The notes beneath the pieces are model-generated. The model saw only the letters and a program-made list of their open reading frames with translations, did not search any database and had not been told where the DNA came from. Made by a program: the position numbers and the translations under genes. DNA of 26,180 bases from Discostella pseudostelligera. Taxonomy: Eukaryota; Bacillariophyta; Thalassiosirophyceae; Thalassiosirales; Thalassiosiraceae. The DNA is taken from assembly GCA_036940085.1 (NCBI GenBank), contig JALLBK010000211.1:1-26180 (forward strand), written 5' to 3'. Position 1 is the stretch's first letter. Each line of letters begins with the position of its first letter. Below, piece after piece: positions 8,082-19,179 of this stretch.

Positions 8082-11000
8082 TTATGAAAGTCCTAAGTCA
8101 CTTGCATAGGCCTTCATAACTCCGAGTTTCTTCTTTGCATAAATGTTTGAAATGGCGTAATGCCCAGTACTCGCAACAGACCTCTCCATCAAAAATATTG
8201 CCTTTCGTATCAACCTGATCCTGAGTTCCGAGTTTTGTTGCCTCTTGCCGAGAACGAAGCAAAGATTGCTATGCAATGCTATCGGGCTGGCCGAAAACGC
8301 AGCCCAAGCATTTTCTAATGCATTTGTGACCTTTTGTTCAAAGTTTTCTCCGTCCAGTGCCCATGCAGTGTATTCATCGATCTTAATATTATCTCGCTCA
8401 TCGTTACTTTCCATCTCGAGCCAAACGAGGATCGGTTTGAACAATGGCTTTGAAAATGTGGTCCCGCCCTCCCCGAAATGTTCCTCAAACGGATCCAGAA
8501 CTCGTGTCTGAAATACATCCCGTGCCATACGCGCAAATCCCTTCTCTGTTAATGTGATGAGAACTGTGTAAAGGAGGCAGACCATATTGTGAATGTTTTT
8601 GGGATCGCTTTTTGGAATAATCTCATCAACTATGTAGTTGCAAGTATCCAGTGCAGCATCGCTTCGCCGAAGAGCGTTGTAGTAGTTGACACTATGAGAA
8701 AATGCCTGCGCAACTCGGTCACTGCCATATGCTTTACAAATGGCTTCATGTTGCGTTTCTATAAAGTAGATGGATTTTATTGTTTCCACGACGTCGAGTG
8801 CTTGTTCGAAGTGGCACAACCGGCCTAAAGTCTCTGCCTCCATTGCCAGCGCACGGCCGTAATGAATAGGATCTCCGTTAAGCCGGGTTTGTTCAACAAA
8901 CTTTTTGCATAGATCTTGTTCGTAGCTGCATTCCGCGTCGTCTTTGATGGCACCCATCTTTAAGACAACAAATAAGCCGCTGAAGATGGGAAACGAAACG
9001 CTTCTGTCGAAAGCCTCATCATAAGCGCATGCAGAGTTATTAAGGATCTGCCATGGGATTGAAACGGTCGAACGAGGGGAGAAGTGAATGAGAGGTATTC
9101 ACAAAAAAAGGAAAAACAGAATGGCAACACTCACGTCGAGTGCGCTCTGGAAGGCCTGGGCCCCATCCTGATCTTTCCCCAGTGTACTGTAAGCCTTTCC
9201 CTGGGCTATTTTCAATTTTATCAGATTCTCAAGCTCGGGGGCGTAAATTGCATCGAGCACCTCCTCACTAATACCCCCATAGCTTACCCCGGCAGGTTCA
9301 TCACCATTCATTTCCTTCAAAATATCAATGGCATCATCAAACAACAATATTGCTTGTGAATTTAAGCCAAGTATCATTAGTTGACCACCGATATTCAGAG
9401 CAAGAAGCGAAGCCTTCGTGAAAGACCAACTTGACTTCCAGTGCTTCAGAACAGTAATCTGTTTCTCGAAGTCAATTTTATGATGAGATTCATCCTCTAG
9501 CGCTCTCTCCATGGATACGGCAACATGCTCATGCATTTCTTGTTTTCTTTCGGCTAGCATCACGCTTAGGATGCTAGTTTTCCAGGAGTCATGAGTAAAG
9601 CGCAGACGGCAATTACCAGCATACAATGGGTGTGCCCTTCGCATCCCTTTCAATGAAATAATGCTTCCCATAGATTGGCACAGGCTGTCATTTCTCTCGA
9701 AGATTTCTTCGTCGCCGTCGTCGTCTGAAAATGCCAACGATTGCTCGATAATACCCGCATCAATGGCCATATCAAAGTATTCACGGAGTGCATTCGCAGT
9801 CTGTAGTTGATTCGACTCGTCAACTTCAAACATCTCTTCAAAAGCCAATGCGGCATCCAACAGATCAAATTCAGTTCCGAGGACTGCTGAAAGGTTAAGA
9901 ACTGTCCTGACTGGTGAATCAAGGGCATCAAGTCGATAGAGAAGCAATTCATTTAAAGAGCCGAAAATCTATGAAGCGAGAGAAGAGGGATAGAGGATGA
10001 AGGAAGAGAAAAGAAGGAGTCAAATCTTGAAGCAAATAAAAAAGCGATCCCTAGTTTCCCAGACACATACCTTGTTTTCTTCTTCTGCTGAACTTCTCAA
10101 CCCAATCATACCCGTTTCTAATCTGACTGAGTGGTTACTCCGCTTTATATTGTCGAGAACATAACTTAAATAATGAGGCATCCCCCCAGTTGTATTGAAT
10201 AAATTGTGGCTGAAACTGTCATCAATTTCATTTGGCTCAAAATCAAGAGTCTCGGCAATCAATTCTTTGACCTCGGTCTCAGTAAAAGGGGCCAGACAAA
10301 TTTCAGAATATCGTCCAAGCTCCCGTTGCGGACCTTGGAGATCTGACCAAAAGTTGGGGTCCATAGTCAGCTTGTTTGATGACGTTGGGCGAGAGCCGCA
10401 GAGGGTGAACACATTGTCACCCCGCGTAAAAATTGTTTCGATGACTTTCCAAGACATCTCATCCATCCAGTGCACATCATCAAGCGCAAGGATAACCAAG
10501 TCCACATCCTTTGTACATCGAATGAACACGTCTACCAAGAAATTCACAATTTTCTGTAGATCTAGCGGCTCCAGATTCGGAGCCTTCTCTTGATTGTTCA
10601 TATCGCGCAGGCCAAGAAATCGTCCACCAACAATTTCTGTAATCTCAGGCGGGGCATTTAATTTTTTGCAGATGGAACGGAAATTTGCAGCATTGTTGCT
10701 CTTGGTGCTGCTCTTCGATGACATCGACAGATTATCCCACTGCCCATCGCCATTGAAATCGAATTGTTCTGATGAGGAATACCGCGATGCAACGGATTCC
10801 TCGTCCCCTTGCTGCATTTGAGAAAGTATATCTCTGAACAATGAACGGAACAAACTGCACAGGATTTTCGTTTGCGAAACGAACCGAGTTGGATTCAGCG
10901 ATTACTTCAGCAATGTTAAAGGTGCCTTTAACATAAATTATTCTCACCTGAATGGAATCCTTGAATCTCCCTCATTGCTTACGTTGCGTGCAACAATCAG

Positions 11001-13487
11001 CCTCTTATTCGTCTGCTTTACCATGTCACGGACGAGTTCTGTCGTATGCATGATGAGGGCACTCTTACCACTGCCAGACATCGCATCAATGAAAAACAAC
11101 TTCGAAATGGGATCGTCAAGCGATACTTCTTTTGCCATTTGCAAAATTTGATTGATTTCATTGGCTCTTCCAACAAAATTTCTCTTGGCCTGCCCCAATG
11201 GATTCTCAGCCACGTGTTTGATAGGCTCGTAAATGGCAACTGGCTCGTCATAGCCTTTCGCTTCTACAGCGGGCAGAGGTTTGAAGTACAGCTGGCTTGT
11301 AAGCAAACGCACATTTTTGTCAACCAATACTCCAGGATTGATCTTCGAGATCATCAAGCGGGCAGCAAGATTTACTGATGGTCCAAGCACAGCGAACTCA
11401 TGTCGTTCCAAACCACCAACGACACCACAGTAAACTTTCCCAAAGGTTGCCCCTACTGTATTTCTGACACCAAGATCTTCCTCCAAGACCTTATGTATGG
11501 AGAGAGAAAATGGCACTGCACGTTGTGTAACCATGTTTGGAAAAGTACTGCCCCGGAGTCCAAATGTGCAAATGAGAACGAGACCCTTGTCGTCCAAAAT
11601 GAACTGCCGCAAGTGGCCTTGAACTTTTTCTAGCTCCCTGGTAGTAAGATTCATGATATCATTTAATAGGTTGAACAGCTTTTGGTCTTTGTCGATGCAT
11701 CCTGTCAACGTGGAATTAACTGCAAGCGAGATGAAGCATGTGTACACATTTCTCAACTCCGCTTCGGCAAGTTGGCGTTCTTGGTCGGAACCTCTCCTCG
11801 TAGGTTCAAGTTCATTGTCGTAATTCACAACAACCGGGTGAACATAAAGGGAAAGCATTTTCTTCAGCCAATGTAATTCCGAAGAATCCAATACATCGCA
11901 GGAACGGAGCATATTGTCTGAATCACAAACCCTGGACGTGGATTTTGCGCATTTCGATTGAAAGAATCGATCGCTGTGGTCCGCAATTTTTACCGGCCAC
12001 CCTTGCACCACGTTTTCTTTCCAATCCCCCCTTAGAGATGCCCCCGATTTCAATAGATTACGCACAGCTTCTGGAGACGCAAAGACTTCTCCCTGAGCAG
12101 CGGCTGCTTCTGCCGTGGCCACCTGACCAATGGTGTCACCTAAAATCAAGTATTCACGACGTGATATGTCATCACCCACATGTATGCTCACAATATGACC
12201 TGATCCTACCGCACATTTGACACTAAGAGTGATTTCCGTAGAAACAGTCGAAGACAAAGATGCCCGATGTGGCTTACGAGTCAATTTTTGTTCTGAATCC
12301 CCAGACATAACTGACGAAACCGATGCCCGACGGCTTGATCCATCAATCACCCTCCCAATTAACTCACCACCCTGACTGTTTGATATTGATGATGAATCAT
12401 GTCGATTAAGTTGCGTCCTCCTTGACAATGTATTGAATCCAATAGCCTTGGGCAACACCACATAGTCCGAGTATTTCGCAACAATGTTCGAGGCACAAGT
12501 AGCCGCCATCTCCACGCAATCGTCTAGAGTGCGATGCGAATCATGCCGTGACACCTTCCACTCAGCAAATAATGCATCCCCCGCAAATTTGAGTATATCC
12601 CCCCCATACGATGTAATTTCATTGACAATATTTTGAAAGTAAGAATTGATAGCATTGGATAAACGTTCCACGTCCATTGTTATGGAGATTTTGGTAAATC
12701 CGGAAATGTCCACAAAGAGCAATGCACCGTCGTGGCCATCTGTCACTGGCAGTGTACTCTCAATATCTTCGATAGTAACCGATTTATTGAAGGCTGTCAT
12801 CAGATCGTCCGACGACGATGGCGAGTGTGCATGGAAAGCAGACTCGTCTGCATCATGTTGATGTTGTTGTATCTGCTTCGCCTCATTTTCCAGTATTTTT
12901 CTTCCATCGCATGCTCCTCGAAGCTGATGACTCTTCCTCAACTCCTTTATTGTACGAGCGCGCATGATAGTCTCAAATAACGACCCAAGAACGCAGCCTG
13001 GCACATGATGACTGAGCCACTTCACACTCCGAATAAGGTTCGATCTTTCGACGAGGGAACAAACGACAATATCTCCGTGACTTTTCATAAGCTTCGCAAT
13101 CATCTGTGCATTGTCATCATCGTATTCTCCGTCAGCATAGGTAGGGATGATGCGATGACCGTCAAGGTTGGACAGGGGGGCAGCATGGCGCATTAATTGA
13201 TCACCGTCTCTGTCCTCACTGACACCCCCCTGTTGATATCGAGGTGCTTCCGCTGGCATTCTACCGGTTCTTCTTTCTTCATCGAATAATTGCGACCCCT
13301 CTCCCTGAGGATAATCACTTTCCGTCATCGAAATATTGTCGGAAATGTCTGACTCTAGGATGTCCAGGGCATCCTCACCACCCATCCCTAGTAAATTCAT
13401 TTTAATTGCAATAGTGGGAAACAAACGGCAAAATATGAGAAGACCAAAGCCCATTATTAATGTCAGGATGGAAAAAGGAAGTAGCAT
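8082..13487 (-). CDS. ADCY10-type adenylyl cyclase with N-terminal membrane segment
   Basis: Class III cyclase making cAMP from ATP; 1677 residues in four exons (13487-10948, 10854-10071, 9968-9135, 8957-8082), all phases matching. Human ADCY10 is about 1610 residues with the same order. One hydrophobic segment (about 2-28) precedes an acidic linker. Cyclase domain 1 has D260 (VDISGFT) and D304 (KFAGDAL), the metal ligands. Domain 2 has K634 (DDKGL) and N706/R710 (VNLAAR). Then come NFVGRANEI, Walker A AMSGSGKS (K808) and Walker B LALDDVHW (D972/D973). The C-terminal half (from about 1110) is helical and TPR-like. A polar insertion in domain 1 (about 355-425) carries RRASV (S389). I use the ATG at 13487. 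The frame extends 20 codons up to a TTG beside a possible acceptor TTGCAG (about 13542), so an upstream exon is possible. It is divergent from the guanylate cyclase gene. Confidence 0.9.
8958..9134 (-). other. Intron 3 of the adenylyl cyclase gene
   Basis: 177-bp GT-AG intron, phase 0 (CTCGAC|GTGAGT ... TTAAAG|ATGGGT). The join reads SALD-MGAIKDD. The downstream exon starts with ATG by chance, so a naive gene finder might call a separate 291-residue gene. Confidence 0.8.
9969..10070 (-). other. Intron 2 of the adenylyl cyclase gene
   Basis: 102-bp GT-AG intron, phase 0 (AACAAG|GTATGT ... TTCATAG|ATTTTC). The join reads EENK-IFGSLNELLLYRL, leading into the helical region after the NTPase module. 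Confidence 0.85.
10855..10947 (-). other. Intron 1 of the adenylyl cyclase gene
   Basis: 93-bp GT-AG intron, phase 2 (TTCAG|GTGAGA ... TGTGCAG|TTTGTT). The join reads SRIPF-S-LFRSLFRDI, fitting the IPF..WR..FRDI-type pattern between the Walker A and B parts of signal-transduction NTPases. Confidence 0.85.
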
Positions 13488-14587
13488 TTGCAAAAATCTC
13501 CTTCTCTCACACTCATTTGAGATTGAATACAAGTGGAGAGACTGCAAGAAGCACCACTCAAAGTTGAGTCAAAGAGCAACTAAAAATTCGAGAATTGCAA
13601 CACCGCCATTCACATCAACTCCATAGGCAGTTGCTCTGATCCCTACGACTCTACTACAAGGATGCAGTTCCTCCCTTTGGTGCATCAGCACGCCGCAATC
13701 AACAACAAGGCAGTAACATTCAAAACATACCTCGCGAGGATAGTACTAATATCTACTCGATGTTTGACTTGATGTGTCCACCACCACCTTCCCGCCTCTC
13801 TCTTGCTCGTTCTCTCGGACCAAAATATTGTCTAGATATGGTTCTGTGGGTTCACCCCACCCCTCGACTGTCGCTTTGGCCACCAGTATTCAATGAAGAT
13901 GATGATGAGTGATTGGATGTTTGGCCACCGCCGATGCAATATCGTGGCCGTAGTCAATGCCAATGTCGTAGTCGTAGTCGTAGTCAAGGCGATCAGTATC
14001 TACCATAGTATCTCTAGAGATAGGTGAACCAATCAACTGGAGACTGGAGGGGTGGTGTCCGTCCGTACCATATTGAAATTGCAGTAATTACTCCAACAAA
14101 CAATATTCGTCCCTTGAACCTTGATTTGCAGCCTTAAACACGAAATGACATCTTGAAGCTTCTTTCCTCCGATTCTCGAGTGAATCCACTTAAGGCCATG
14201 CAACGTTTGGTTGCAGAACGGTTTCACAATAGGCACAAGACGGAATTTAAGTTAAAAGGTGTTCCCGTCATCTCTCCCTCCTTCAAGCTTCAAGTTCATT
14301 CTTCAAGACAGGTACTCTACGAAGCAAGCTGGGATCACGCGCTGTGTAGTGTTGATTGAGGCATGTTGGGAGTTGTGACCTTGTATCCGCGCATCACAGG
14401 TACAGAAAGGACAAGCATAGGTCACAAGTCACCCTCTCTTCAGCGTGCATCATTATTTATGTCACCCGTCACAACATTGGTACCATCGGCGAAAGAGTGC
14501 AAGTATCTGCAAGCAAGGACATAACTGCAAGTAGTAATTTTTCTCTTCAGCTCATCATCCATCCACAAGGCAGCCAAGTCCAAGACA
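13488..14587. other. Shared divergent promoter of the two cyclase genes
   Basis: 1100 bp between the starts of the adenylyl cyclase (-) and guanylate cyclase (+). No coding frame is convincing. It contains a GTCGTA repeat (13965-13985) and two copies of TTTGGCCACC (13875-13884 and 13920-13929) 45 bp apart. A pyrimidine-rich stretch with TTGCAG near 13542 could be a splice acceptor for an extra adenylyl cyclase exon. I see no CRE or G-box in it. Confidence 0.55.
13965..13985. repeat. GTCGTA hexamer, 3.5 copies
   Basis: Three and a half perfect copies of GTCGTA lie in the promoter region shared by the two cyclase genes. Confidence 0.85.
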
Positions 14588-17500
14588 ATGACGACGGCGG
14601 CATCAAACACAACATCCTCAACATCATCGTCGTCGCCACCGGATAATGAAGGTGATGTTGCTGTTGGTGCGATTGCAGGTGCTGCTGGCGGTGGCGGTGG
14701 CGGTGGAGGCAATGTCATAAGTGTAGTCTGTCCTCCAAATATTCAAGCCATTCTCGCCCAATGCACCCTCGGCGACCAAGGCATTCACAGCAACATTAAC
14801 ATTACCAACACGGAGGAGGAGGAGCAACAACATTCTCACTACTACGATTGCTCTCATGACTCCTACCTCGCCTCTCTCGTCCCTCCAGGCAAATACAAGA
14901 ATGTCACCGGCACCTACCTAAGTCATTCCTCACACTTAACAACTCCACACTATCTTACTCGGCTACAGCGCTTTTCGAATTGCACCGGTGGAACAATCCA
15001 TATTGTCTCCTCGACGGACATATCCAATGATGCACTTGTGGATTTAGGTTCCTTTACTAGTATCGGCACCGAATTGTATGATGCCTATCTCATGCAATAT
15101 TCCACCTCTACTGAAGCATCGTTTTTAGGTCTGCTAGAAACACTCAACGAACGTATCAAAACCATTTATAATCCACTATTGTTGCAATATGAAGATATTT
15201 TTCCGAAAGTACGAACTATGGGAGAATACCGCAAGGGTGGGAAAACACGTATTGAACTACTAATGTCCGATGCTGATTTCTTTGTACCACTTGTACGGAT
15301 CGATTTGTTGGAACGGGATGGGAAGGCTCTGCCACATACTTGGGAGGATTTGGTGGGATTGGTTCAGTTTTACAATGGAACGGATTTGAATGATGATGGT
15401 GATGCAAGTGGAGATTATGGATTGTGTCTTTATCCACGAGGAGGTGGAAGCGGAATTAGTGGTGGAAGTAGGGGGTTTATGAAGAATGGCGCCGACGATG
15501 GAGCCTTTATTCCCGAACTCATGTACTCGACATGGGCCAGTGTCGATCAAACTCAGGGAATACAGCAGGGGTTCTTTTTTGATGATATTTATTTTACACC
15601 GCGGATTGGGAATGGATTTGCGTATGCCATGAACATTTGGAAGGAGTTGTGGGATTATTCGGCCGATGCTGGATGTGATAGTTTGGCATCCATGTTTATG
15701 CAGGGGCGGTGTGCAATTGGCTATGCTCCGCCAGGATGTTGGAAAGATCTCTTTATTGATAGTAATAATGGAGAGGGAGAGGGAGGAGTGGCGTGGAGAA
15801 ACCAAACCGATGGTAGCATCCTTCGCGATGCCAACTCAGGCAAAGCTTTGTGGACACCAAGAATGGCAGATGGGAGTTATGCCGAGCCGTACCGTCTCAA
15901 ACCATTTGGAAGTTTGAAGGTAATTAATCGCAAGACGGATGAATTCGAGGAATGTGCACCCAACACGTGTCCTCGGGGTGAACGCATCCCCCATCCGACG
16001 AGACTGCCCACGGATGATCGTGCAAGTATATTGGTGGAATCTTCTCATGTTGATCAATTAATCAATCGAGTTCCGTTCTACTGGAGTGGGGGGTATGGGA
16101 ATGGAATACGCAAGTCTGCCGATCCGGTAGTCAAAGATATGATGTGGGATTTTTTCGTCTATGTCAATAGTCCGATAACGTCGGTTGATGATGTTATTCT
16201 GCCATCGATGTTGGATTCGTGGCGATACTCTCAGCTGGCAAGCTACGAACGAAATTACGAAAAGGGTGGATGGAGCTACGACGCATGGAACGAGCACCAG
16301 AAGGTCGTGCTTTGGGCCATGGGGAACGAAGTCAACTCTGCATTGACGCTTCGTGTGCCAGGAGTGCTCACGTACACCAGGGATGTTGTCCTTCCCAAAT
16401 TTATGGAGTACATGGATGGAACGATGACAATCGAAGATGTGAAGGCGAGTGTTCATAAAGGGTGGGAGGATGCCACAACTGCACGTGGATTGTTGCCTCA
16501 ACTATGCAACTATTGGTTTTCGTTGGGTGTGGATGGATTATCGGAATCGGAGTTATGCCGAGTACATCGGCGCGACATGGACATGATGGATTCTACTGTC
16601 TGCGTCAAATACGACCCCAAAGACACAAGCTCGAACACTTTACTTGTTGCTGTACTAGTCCCCGTCTTACTCTTGATATCTGCGGGCATCTTCGTCTTTC
16701 TCTACATCGAGCGTAAACATCGGGTTGGCGATCTCATGTGGCAAATAAAGAAGGACGAGATTAAGTTCGATGATCCTCCCGAAATTGCCGGACGAGGCAC
16801 GTTTGGTCTTGTTGTTATGGCCGAGTATCGCGGAACTGTAGTTGCCGTGAAGCGTGTCATCCCACCGAAGAATTGGGAACATCGTGGCGTGTTCTCGGAT
16901 TATCACCTCGCAGACGATTCAAGCTCTTCCGGAGAATGTAACAAGCTTCATGAGAGTGTTACTGTCCAAAAACATACGAGTACTGCGATAATTTTGGATC
17001 GCATCCCTGACAATGAAGAGTTGGACCATTGTGTGAACCTTGCCGATGTAGAAGCAGGCATCGCGAAACCGTACAACCCGCACAAGCGCAGGCCTACTGT
17101 TGACTCTGTTTCAGTTTTGAGTAGCACAATTCAGACTCGCAGTGACAACAGCAGCTCTGGTTTCTCCGAAAACAACAAAAAATGGACACGATTTTTTGGG
17201 TCCAGGGCGACCGCGGCGAATTACGAACAACTCAAGCAGGATTTTGTTGTCGAGATGCGAGTCTTGAGCAAATTGCGCCATCCGTGCATCACTACGGTAA
17301 GTGCACACATTTTTATGTGGTGTGCAGAATCTCGTATCCGATGAAACTCATTCATTATTTGGACTTCGAAGGTTATGGGCTCAGTGATCGACCAACGGGA
17401 AGAACCCCTGCTTGTCATGGAATACATGGAGAATGGATCACTCTATGACCTCCTCCACAACGATACAATGGTTATGGATGGCGAAGTCATTTTTCCCATC

Positions 17501-18859
17501 CTCCAAGATATCGCTCGTGGTGCAAGATTCCTGCATGCTGCTGATCCCAAAGTCATACACGGCGATCTTAAGGCGGCGAATATCCTGGTAGATGGTCGTT
17601 TCCGCGCCAAGATTGCGGATTTTGGAGTATCGGCAAAGAAAAAGTGCATGGGAGTGTCTGGAACTCCGTATTGGATGGCGCCCGAACTGCTGCGAAAGGA
17701 ATCAATAAACACCGCTGAATCAGATGTGTATTCGTTTGGTATAATCTTGTTTGAGCTATACTCTCGTAAGGACCCTTACGAGGGAGAAAATCCGAGTGTA
17801 GTCCTTGATGGGATTGTGAATAAGCGTATTAACAAGCGACCTCCTGTCCCCGCAGGATGTCCCATGAGAATTGCCGACATTATGAAGGAGTGCATTGATG
17901 GCAACCCCGAGAAGCGACCCTCATTTGAAGAAATCGATGTACGTATCAGACGGCTTGATTCAGAGAATGTGGCTCCCGGAAACGTCAGATTTGGCCACCA
18001 GAAGACTCAACAGCAGATGAGGAGAGCTTCTAAAGAGGAGGATCTCATCCAACAAGTCTTTCCGAAGCATGTTGCACAGGCACTGATTCAGGGTCACAAG
18101 GTGGAACCTGATAGGGCAGATATGGCAAGTATGTACTTTTCTGACATCGTGGGATTCACCAAAATCGCATCCATCATTTCACCCGATCAAGTATCGGACA
18201 TGCTCGATCGATTGTACCTGAAGTTTGATGAGTTGTCTGTGAAACATGATGTTTTCAAAATCGAGACTATAGGAGATGCGTATGTCGGCATATGCAATCT
18301 CGTGGAGAATCAGGAAGCTGATCATGCCAAGCGCATCACTGAATTTGCCATTGACACTCTGAAGGCTGCAGCAGAAACGCATGTCTTGTCCGATGACCCA
18401 AGCATGGGCACGGTTAGTATCCGAGTAGGCATCCATTGTGGGCCACTTGTCGCGCGTGTCGTGGGGTCACGCAATCCTCGGTATTGTGTGTTTGGAGATA
18501 CAGTTAACACCACTTCGAGGATGGAGAGCCATTCGCTGCCAATGAAGATACACTGTTCTGATCGATTCGAGCAGGTTTTGAAGCGGCAGGTGCCAGGAAC
18601 TCATCTGCAACCGCGAGGGATGATCTCCATAAAGGGAAAAGGACTAATGGAAACCTTTTTTATCAATCATGAAGAGTACAAAGCACCTGAGCTGCCAATG
18701 CCAGCATCCGATGAATGGCAACAATTTTTATCACTCGTTACCCCAGAGGTATGTGAAAAGAACAGGTCAGCGGGGCCACCAGTCTCTGATGAATGGCAAC
18801 ATTTTTTATCAATATTGCAAGTAGGAAGAGAGCCGAGTCAAAGTCAATTTTGCGACTGA
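14588..18859 (+). CDS. Receptor kinase-guanylate cyclase with solute-binding-like ectodomain
   Basis: 1398 residues, two exons (14588-17296, 17372-18859). Residues 40-680 resemble bacterial extracellular solute-binding proteins: TWEDLVGLVQFYNG, a Ca-loop-like stretch from D266 (DLNDDGD), and YWSGGYGNGI. A membrane helix (about 685-708) follows. The kinase domain has a Gly loop from G735 (GRGTFG), K755 (VAVK), E889, D968 (HGDLKAANIL), D986 (DFG) and GTPYWMAPE, so its key catalytic residues are all present. About 115 extra Ser-rich residues lie between K755 and E889. A linker leads to the cyclase: D1161 (FSDIVGFT), E1201 and D1205 (IETIGDAY), C1275 (YCVFGD), N1282 and R1286. The E/C pair is the guanine-specifying signature, so the product should be cGMP. 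The C-terminus carries SDEWQQFLS and SDEWQHFLS. The frame-0 N-terminus lacks a clear signal peptide; a +1-frame one starts at 14646 (see findings). Likely plasma membrane. Confidence 0.9.
17297..17371 (+). other. Intron of the guanylate cyclase gene
   Basis: 75-bp GT-AG intron, phase 0 (ACTACG|GTAAGT ... TTCGAAG|GTTATG). The join reads HPCITT-VMGSVI, exactly the kinase segment after helix alphaC. Without splicing the kinase would stop at 17344. Confidence 0.92.
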
Positions 18860-19179
18860 GATCCGTCCAACGGAACAATAAGCTGATCATGGGGGTTCCT
18901 AAATGTCCATTCCACACACTCCTTCATTAGACCTCGTCGTTGTATCCGACTTCGTCGTCCGGATATTTGTTTGCATATGTTATCAAATATAATTCCATCA
19001 TGCGTTCCTGTGTGGATTCTGCTTAGTAGTCATAATCATTGCTAATACTTAACATTCATCTGTGATTCTACCATCCTGTCATGTTGTGCTTCTCGTAGCT
19101 CTATGGTCCAAGGACCCCAATTCATGAAACGACCATTGAGCACATGCTGCTGCAATTAGTCACATTGAGTTGTTGGGTG
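18860..19179. other. Convergent intergenic spacer
   Basis: 320 bp between the stop codons of the guanylate cyclase (+) and LRR gene (-). I see no RNA gene, repeat or frame of note. It should contain both 3' UTRs. Confidence 0.55.

Noticed and set aside
8082..8957. Separate gene starting at the ATG at 8957
   Set aside because: The ATG directly follows a splice acceptor, and the phase-0 join gives the helical-repeat tail expected for the adenylyl cyclase.
13488..13547. TTG-initiated 20-codon extension of the adenylyl cyclase
   Set aside because: Not an ATG start. It may be part of an upstream-spliced exon, but no first exon with a good ATG and donor was found.
18100..18700. Adenylyl cyclase specificity for the receptor-type enzyme
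   Set aside because: E1201 and C1275 are the guanine-selecting residues; adenylyl cyclases have Lys and Asp or Thr there.
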